Below, in pieces: positions 59,245 to 64,000 of a stretch of DNA of 64,000 nt. Location of the stretch: NCBI RefSeq assembly GCF_026410085.1, contig NZ_CP112866.1, forward strand, positions 4,649,001 through 4,713,000. Reading direction: 5' to 3'. How positions within the stretch are numbered: position 1 is the first letter of the stretch; every line of letters starts with the position of its first letter. A program made the translations under genes and the position numbers. The DNA is from Pseudomonas quebecensis (GTDB taxonomy: Bacteria > Pseudomonadota > Gammaproteobacteria > Pseudomonadales > Pseudomonadaceae). Below the pieces are notes generated by a model, which was given only the letters and a program-made list of their open reading frames with translations, had not been told where the DNA came from and did not search any database.

Positions 59245-61727
59245 AGCGACACCGTTTGCTGGCTTACATCATCCACATGAGCGAAGTGGCGCAGCGCCAG
59301 GCGATCCGACACTTGCCCACTCTCCTCGGCCACCGCTTGCAGCAGGTCGGCCAGGCCATCCAACGCGGCGCGTACGCCGGACTCGCCGAACAGCGGGTTC
59401 TCCAGGCAACTCAGGTCGAAGCGCGTAAGGCGCTCCACCAACGGTCCCAGACCGGTTTCCCGCGGCACACCGAAGTCATCGTTGAGCCGTCGCAACGTGC
59501 GACTCACCAGTTTGAGCTGGAACAACACCGCATGAGGGTTCTGCTCGTCCAGCAACAACAGGTCGAGCACCGGGATCAGTTGCGGCACCGCCAGGTAGCG
59601 CGAGCGGTAGGTGATGCTGCTGTTGCCCAATTCCAGCAACCATTCCAGCCCCGCCTGATCGAACACCGCCACGCCGCGCAGGAACGCCGCAAGGCTGCTG
59701 CTGAGAAACTGCAGACGCTCGATGCGCCGCCCCATCATCAAGAAGCGCCAGCCCTCATCGCGGGTCATGTCGTCCAGGGCGAACCCGGACAGCGCCGCGA
59801 GGGACATCACCAGGCGGTTGAGAAAGTCCAGCAGCTCGCCGAAGTCCGCCGTCTCGCGCGCAAGCTCCAAGGCTTCGCGTTGCAGCTCCACCAGGGCCTG
59901 CCAGTTTTCCCGGGACAACTTGCCCCGCACCTGAGACGCCGCCCACTGCAAGCGTTGCAGGTTGGCGCGCAGGCTCGACGGCCAATCGTCACCGAGCAAC
60001 GCGGCCAGCAGGCGCTCGGGCAGCTCGCCCTCCTCCGGCAACAAGCGCAAGTTTTCGCCCAGCGCCACCGCCGCCTGCAACGCTAGCGGGTCGTCGCCGT
60101 CGACGTAGCGCGCCAACACGACCCGCAGCCAGCGCGCGCTGTCATCGCAGCGTTCGCAATAACGGCCAAACCAGAACAGGTTTTCCACTACCCGCGAGGG
60201 CAGATAGGGGTCGCGGCGCACCAGGTCATGGGCGCCGATGGGGCGTTGCGCGCGCCACTGTTCGCCGCCAGGTGTGCGCTCACCGAGGACCCAGGTGTCT
60301 TTGCTCGCGCCGCCGCGTTGCATCGACACCACCTCGGCATCGGCTTCGGCGGCCACACGCGTCAGCCCGCCGGGCAACACACGATAGCCGTCGTCGCTGG
60401 CCACGGCGTACACGCGCATGCCGATGGCACGGTGTTGCAGGTGATCCTCTTCGGTGTGCCACACCGGCGCCTGGGACAGTTGCGCCAGCTCCTGGGCCAC
60501 GTACGCGTAAGGGCGCGCGCGCATGCGTTGGGTCAGGGCCTGGCGCTGCGCATCGTCCAGATCGCGGCCAAACACGGGGGTAAAACTCTGCGACGCAAAT
60601 GCCGGTTTGATCAGCAGTTCCGGCAGTTTGTGCAACGCTTCGGCAAGCACCGGCGCCTCGCCGCACCACCAGGTGGCGATGGACGGCAGGATCAGTTCTT
60701 CGCCAAACAAAAACTGGTTGATCTTCGGCAGAAAGCCCAGCAAACCCGGAGACTCCAGCACACCGCTGCCCAGGGCATTGGCCACCAGCACATGGCCCTG
60801 GCGCACCGCGTCGAGCAGGCCCGGCACGCCCAGGGCCGAGTCGGTGCGCAGCTCCAACGGGTCGCAGAAGTCGTCGTCGAGGCGGCGCATGATCGCGTGC
60901 ACCCGGCGCAGGCCGCTGAGGGTCTTGAGAAATACACGGCTGTCGCGCACGGTGAGATCGCCGCCTTCCACCAGCGGGTAACCGAGCTGGCGCGCGAGGT
61001 AGAGATGTTCGAAATAGCTCTCGTTGAAACGCCCAGGGGTAAGCAGCACAATCAGCGGTGTCTGATCATCGCCGGGGGCCTGACGCGCCAGGGTTTCCTG
61101 CAATGTGCGGAAGAAACCGGTGAGATGCTGCACCTGCAGATCGCGATACAAGTCCGGGAAGGCGCGAGACACGATGGTGCGGTTTTCCAAGGCGTAGCCT
61201 GCGCCCGACGGCGCCTGGGTGCGGTCGGCGGTGACCCACCAGCGGCCATCCGGGGTGCGCGCCAGGTCTACCGCATACAGGTGCAAAAACGCGCCGTCGG
61301 GCGGCTGGATGCCCTGGCACGGCCATAGGAAGTTGTTATGCCCGAACACCAGTTCCGCCGGCAGCAGGCCTTCCTTGATCAAGCGCTGCGGGCCATACAG
61401 ATCGGCCAGCACCGCGTTGAGCAAGCGCGCGCGCTGGGCGATACCGGCCGCCAGGTGCTGCCACTCGTCAAAGGCCAGCACATGGGGCAGCAGGTCCAAT
61501 TCCCATGGGCGGTCGGCGCCTTTAGGGTCGGCGTAGACGTTGTAGGTCACGCCGTTTTCCTGGATCTGCCGGGTCAACAGCGCCTGACGCTGGGCCAACT
61601 GCGCCGGGGTGCTGCGTTGCAGGTGATCGAGCAGGCGTCGCCAATGGGCACGCACTACGCCGCTGTCGTCCAGCAATTCGTGATAAGTGCCCGCGGTCAG
61701 CGGGTAACGGTCGAGCAAGTCGGACAT
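59241..61727 (-). CDS. Circularly permuted ATP-grasp / alpha-E fusion protein
   Basis: An 828-residue protein. Residues about 70-460 match the circularly permuted ATP-grasp domain (VTYNVYADPKGADRPWELDLLPHVL, LVANALGSGVLESPG, RHxxxxAPSGAGYALENR region); residues about 500-800 are the helical alpha-E domain (RDPYLPSRVVENLFWFGRYCERCDDSARWLR). ATP-grasp proteins make amide bonds with ATP, so a peptide-ligase or amidoligase role is predicted. It is between the transglutaminase gene and the DUF2126 gene. Confidence 0.9.
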   Translation of the reverse strand: MSDLLDRYPLTAGTYHELLDDSGVVRAHWRRLLDHLQRSTPAQLAQRQALLTRQIQENGVTYNVYADPKGADRPWELDLLPHVLAFDEWQHLAAGIAQRARLLNAVLADLYGPQRLIKEGLLPAELVFGHNNFLWPCQGIQPPDGAFLHLYAVDLARTPDGRWWVTADRTQAPSGAGYALENRTIVSRAFPDLYRDLQVQHLTGFFRTLQETLARQAPGDDQTPLIVLLTPGRFNESYFEHLYLARQLGYPLVEGGDLTVRDSRVFLKTLSGLRRVHAIMRRLDDDFCDPLELRTDSALGVPGLLDAVRQGHVLVANALGSGVLESPGLLGFLPKINQFLFGEELILPSIATWWCGEAPVLAEALHKLPELLIKPAFASQSFTPVFGRDLDDAQRQALTQRMRARPYAYVAQELAQLSQAPVWHTEEDHLQHRAIGMRVYAVASDDGYRVLPGGLTRVAAEADAEVVSMQRGGASKDTWVLGERTPGGEQWRAQRPIGAHDLVRRDPYLPSRVVENLFWFGRYCERCDDSARWLRVVLARYVDGDDPLALQAAVALGENLRLLPEEGELPERLLAALLGDDWPSSLRANLQRLQWAASQVRGKLSRENWQALVELQREALELARETADFGELLDFLNRLVMSLAALSGFALDDMTRDEGWRFLMMGRRIERLQFLSSSLAAFLRGVAVFDQAGLEWLLELGNSSITYRSRYLAVPQLIPVLDLLLLDEQNPHAVLFQLKLVSRTLRRLNDDFGVPRETGLGPLVERLTRFDLSCLENPLFGESGVRAALDGLADLLQAVAEESGQVSDRLALRHFAHVDDVSQQTVSL

Positions 61728-61782
61728 GGAACGCTCGGCAGAGGCAAAGGGGCTCAGATTAACTCAGATTCATTGCAATCAA

Positions 61783-61810
61783 CGGTGGGCGGGAGTTGGC
61801 CCTCCCACCT
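61783..61810. repeat. Degenerate REP sequence
   Basis: GGTGGGCGGGAGTTGGCCCTCCCACC is a weakened REP hairpin in the gap between the DUF2126 and ATP-grasp genes. Confidence 0.5.
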
Positions 61811-61821
61811 TTCAATCGCAG

Positions 61822-64000
61822 TCAGTCATTCTTATTGGCAAAGCGTCGTAGATCCAGGGTCATCGGTAATTCATCGTTGATCACGATGGTCGGTACGGGG
61901 AGCTTTCCGGGTGTATGGCCGAGCCGGAAAAACCGCGCCATGCGCCGGCTCTCCGCCTCGTTGGCATTCACCGGCAAGCTGTCGTAATTGCGCCCGCCCG
62001 GATGCGCAACATGGTACTGGCAGCCGCCCAGCGAGCGCTGCATCCAGGTGTCGAGCAGGTCGAACACCAGCGGCGCATGCACCGGGATGGTCGGTTGCAG
62101 GCAGTTGGCCGGTTGCCAGGCGCGATAACGCACACCCGCGACGAACTCACCGACACGACCAGTGGGTTGCAGCGGCACCGGGATGCCGTTGCAGGTCAGC
62201 AGATAACGTTGTGGCGGCAGACCGGTGAGCTTCACCTGCAGGCGCTCCAGGGACGAATCCACATACCGCACCGTGCCGCCCGCCGCGCCCTCTTCGCCCA
62301 GTACATGCCAGGGTTCCAGGGCCTGACGCAATTCCAACTCGATACCGCTGACGGCATAGTCGCCGACCTTGGGAAAACGAAACTCCAGGTGCGCGGCGAA
62401 CCATTCGGCGCGCAACGGATACCCGGCGGCGTTGAGTTCGACGATCACGTCGGCAAAATCCTGCTCGATAAAGTGCGGCAACAGGAAGCGGTCATGCAGC
62501 TCGGTGCCCCAGCGCGCCAGTTTGGCCGGTGCGTAGGGCTCACGCCAGAACCGCGCGACCAAGGCGCGCAACAGCAGTTGTTGGGTCAGACTCATGCGCG
62601 CGTGGGGCGGCATTTCAAAGGCACGCAGCTCCAACAGCCCCAGGCGGCCGGTGGCGCCATCGGGGGAATAGAGTTTGTCGATGCAGAATTCGGCGCGGTG
62701 GGTATTGCCCGTCACATCGATCAGCAGATTGCGCAGCAGGCGGTCGACCCGCCACGGCGGGCATTCCTCACCGGGTTCCGGCATTTGCGCAAAGGCGATT
62801 TCCAACTCATACAGCGCATCGTTGCGCGCTTCATCCACACGGGGCGCCTGGGACGTGGGGCCGATAAACAGCCCGGAAAACAGGTAGGACAGCGACGGGT
62901 GGTTATGCCAGTAACTGATCAGGCTGCGCAGCAGGTCCGGGCGGCGCAGAAACGGCGAATCCTTGGGCGTGGCGCCGCCAAGCACGAAGTGGTTACCGCC
63001 GCCGGTGCCGGTGTGGCGCCCGTCGATCATGAATTTCTCCGTGGTCAGTCGGGTTTGCCGTGCCTCTTCGTAGAGAAACTCGGTGCGTTCCACCAATTCG
63101 TCCCAGGTGGCGGACGGTTGCACGTTGACCTCGATCACGCCCGGGTCCGGCGTGACCCGCAAGTTGCTCAGCCGCGTATCGGCCGGTGGCTCATAGCCTT
63201 CCAGCAGCAGCGGGCAATGCAGCTCTTGCGCGGTTGCTTCAATGGCGGCGACCAGTTCCAGATAGTCTTCCACGCGCTCCAGCGGCGGCATGAACACGTA
63301 CAGCCGCCCTTCGCGAGCCTCGGCGCACAGCGCGGTGCGGGTCAGCCAGTCGGCGGACTCGTCCACCTGCGGCACACGTTCGTCGCTGGGGGCCGGCTCG
63401 GCATGGTTGTGCAACTGCGCATTGCCCGGCAGCTGCGGCAGGTCCTGGTTCGGGTCGGTGGGGTGCACAAACGGGTACTCCGCCGCCGTCACCCAGGGTT
63501 GCGACGCCAATGGCAGGCGGTAGCCCAGCGGTGAGTCCCCCGGCACCAGCCGGCAATGCGTGTCGCGCAGGTACCAGCGCCCGCTCTGCCAGCGGTCGTT
63601 GGCCGCCGTGCGCGCCAGCGGCAGCACATGGCCGATGACTTTATCCAGGCCCTGGCTGAACACTTTGCGCAGGCGCTCGCGTTCCAGTTCGTCGCTGAGC
63701 CGCGGGTCTTGGGCCGTGACGTTCTGCGGCAGTGCACCTTCGCGCCACAGGTAATAAAAATGCTCCTCGAAGGCCGGGAACACGAAACGCGCCGGCAACT
63801 TGAGGCGCTCAGCGACGCTGGCCAGGAAGCGCCCAGCCAACTCGTCATTGGCGCCGTAGTCCTGCTGCTCGTCGGCGATCAGCGCGCGGTTGTGCCAGAT
63901 CGGCACACCGTCGCGACGCCAGTAGCAATTGAGCGACCAACGCGGCAGTTGTTCGCCGGGGTACCACTTGCCCTGGCCGAAATGCACCAGGCCCTGGGGC
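61822..64000 (-). CDS. DUF2126/transglutaminase-superfamily protein, N-terminus cut off
   Basis: At least 726 codons, open to the window edge. The visible part is the DUF2126 region: MIDGRHTGTGGGNHFVLGGATP, SPFLRRPDLLRSLISYWHNHPSLSYLFSGLFIGPTSQAPRVDEARND and CIDKLYSPDGATGRLGLLELRAFEMPPHARMSL are its typical motifs. In whole proteins of about 1,100 residues a transglutaminase domain lies at the N-terminus, which would be beyond the window. First gene of the operon with the ATP-grasp/alpha-E and transglutaminase genes. Confidence 0.9.
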   Translation of the reverse strand, partial: PQGLVHFGQGKWYPGEQLPRWSLNCYWRRDGVPIWHNRALIADEQQDYGANDELAGRFLASVAERLKLPARFVFPAFEEHFYYLWREGALPQNVTAQDPRLSDELERERLRKVFSQGLDKVIGHVLPLARTAANDRWQSGRWYLRDTHCRLVPGDSPLGYRLPLASQPWVTAAEYPFVHPTDPNQDLPQLPGNAQLHNHAEPAPSDERVPQVDESADWLTRTALCAEAREGRLYVFMPPLERVEDYLELVAAIEATAQELHCPLLLEGYEPPADTRLSNLRVTPDPGVIEVNVQPSATWDELVERTEFLYEEARQTRLTTEKFMIDGRHTGTGGGNHFVLGGATPKDSPFLRRPDLLRSLISYWHNHPSLSYLFSGLFIGPTSQAPRVDEARNDALYELEIAFAQMPEPGEECPPWRVDRLLRNLLIDVTGNTHRAEFCIDKLYSPDGATGRLGLLELRAFEMPPHARMSLTQQLLLRALVARFWREPYAPAKLARWGTELHDRFLLPHFIEQDFADVIVELNAAGYPLRAEWFAAHLEFRFPKVGDYAVSGIELELRQALEPWHVLGEEGAAGGTVRYVDSSLERLQVKLTGLPPQRYLLTCNGIPVPLQPTGRVGEFVAGVRYRAWQPANCLQPTIPVHAPLVFDLLDTWMQRSLGGCQYHVAHPGGRNYDSLPVNANEAESRRMARFFRLGHTPGKLPVPTIVINDELPMTLDLRRFANKND

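Overview
The window is a piece of a Pseudomonas chromosome, most likely from the P. fluorescens group. The evidence is high GC with strong antisense shadow frames, the gene order urt-ure / bacterioferritin / TetR / ureEFG / liv (from memory this resembles the P. aeruginosa PA4858-PA4913 region), dense REP/REPIN sequences with the core GTGGGAGGGGGCTTGC, and typical single genes such as azurin, amaAB and an OprC-like receptor. No rRNA, tRNA, CRISPR array or intact transposase gene was seen.

Layout. 1-591: end of an unknown minus-strand gene. 816-7124: aerobic cobalamin (corrin ring) genes, cobG-cobH-cobI-cobJ on the minus strand and cobL-cobK divergent on the plus strand. 7125-8900: REPIN, a small DUF6124-type gene with a strikingly structured leader, a five-unit 157-bp palindromic repeat array and an orphan antitoxin. 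8979-13965: a copper-handling set (two DUF2946-type proteins, a PCu(A)C chaperone, a TonB-dependent copper receptor and a PepSY membrane protein). 14160-20165: urea ABC transporter urtABCDE with a sigma-54 promoter. 20197-24613: ureD, ureA, two acetyltransferases, ureB, ureC. 24708-36330: sensor kinase, CbpA co-chaperone, an Hsp70-like protein, permease, PsiF, EamA transporter, lipase, ferritin, a broken LysM/glycine-zipper effector gene with an intact candidate immunity gene, a MITE-like element and an AsmA protein. 36701-44238: repeat-containing secreted protein, FabR/DesT-like regulator, NlpC/P60 hydrolase, ureEFGJ, AGE epimerase, CDF transporter, SDR. 44239-45646: DnaA-box-containing and repeat-rich gap. 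45647-50686: branched-chain amino-acid transporter livKHMGF. 51061-55019: amaA-amaB lysine (pipecolate) catabolism with a divergent LysR gene. 55192-57237: pncB-nadE NAD salvage. 57343-57789: azurin. 58123-64000: a small lysine-rich protein and a transglutaminase / ATP-grasp-alpha-E / DUF2126 operon that runs off the window.

How it fits together. A large part of the window deals with nitrogen: urea uptake (urt), urea hydrolysis (ureABC with ureDEFG and the UreJ nickel permease), branched-chain amino-acid uptake (liv) and lysine breakdown (ama). The 13.9-14.1 kb gap carries a good -24/-12 promoter and an NtrC-like site, which suggests nitrogen limitation drives urt. A second theme is copper (8.98-13.97 kb set, azurin with an ANR-type box). 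Repeats are unusually active: REP hairpins sit between the binding-protein gene and the first permease gene in both the urt and liv operons, a 298-bp tandem duplication has copied the start of urtE, and 13 copies of a GATCGTTCCCACGC palindromic element sit in gaps, some touching start or stop signals.

The best candidates for something not well described are the RBS-sequestering leader at 7480-7600, the 22-bp-spaced direct repeats upstream of livK, the effector/immunity remnant at 32529-33863, and the peptide-ligase-like operon at the right end.
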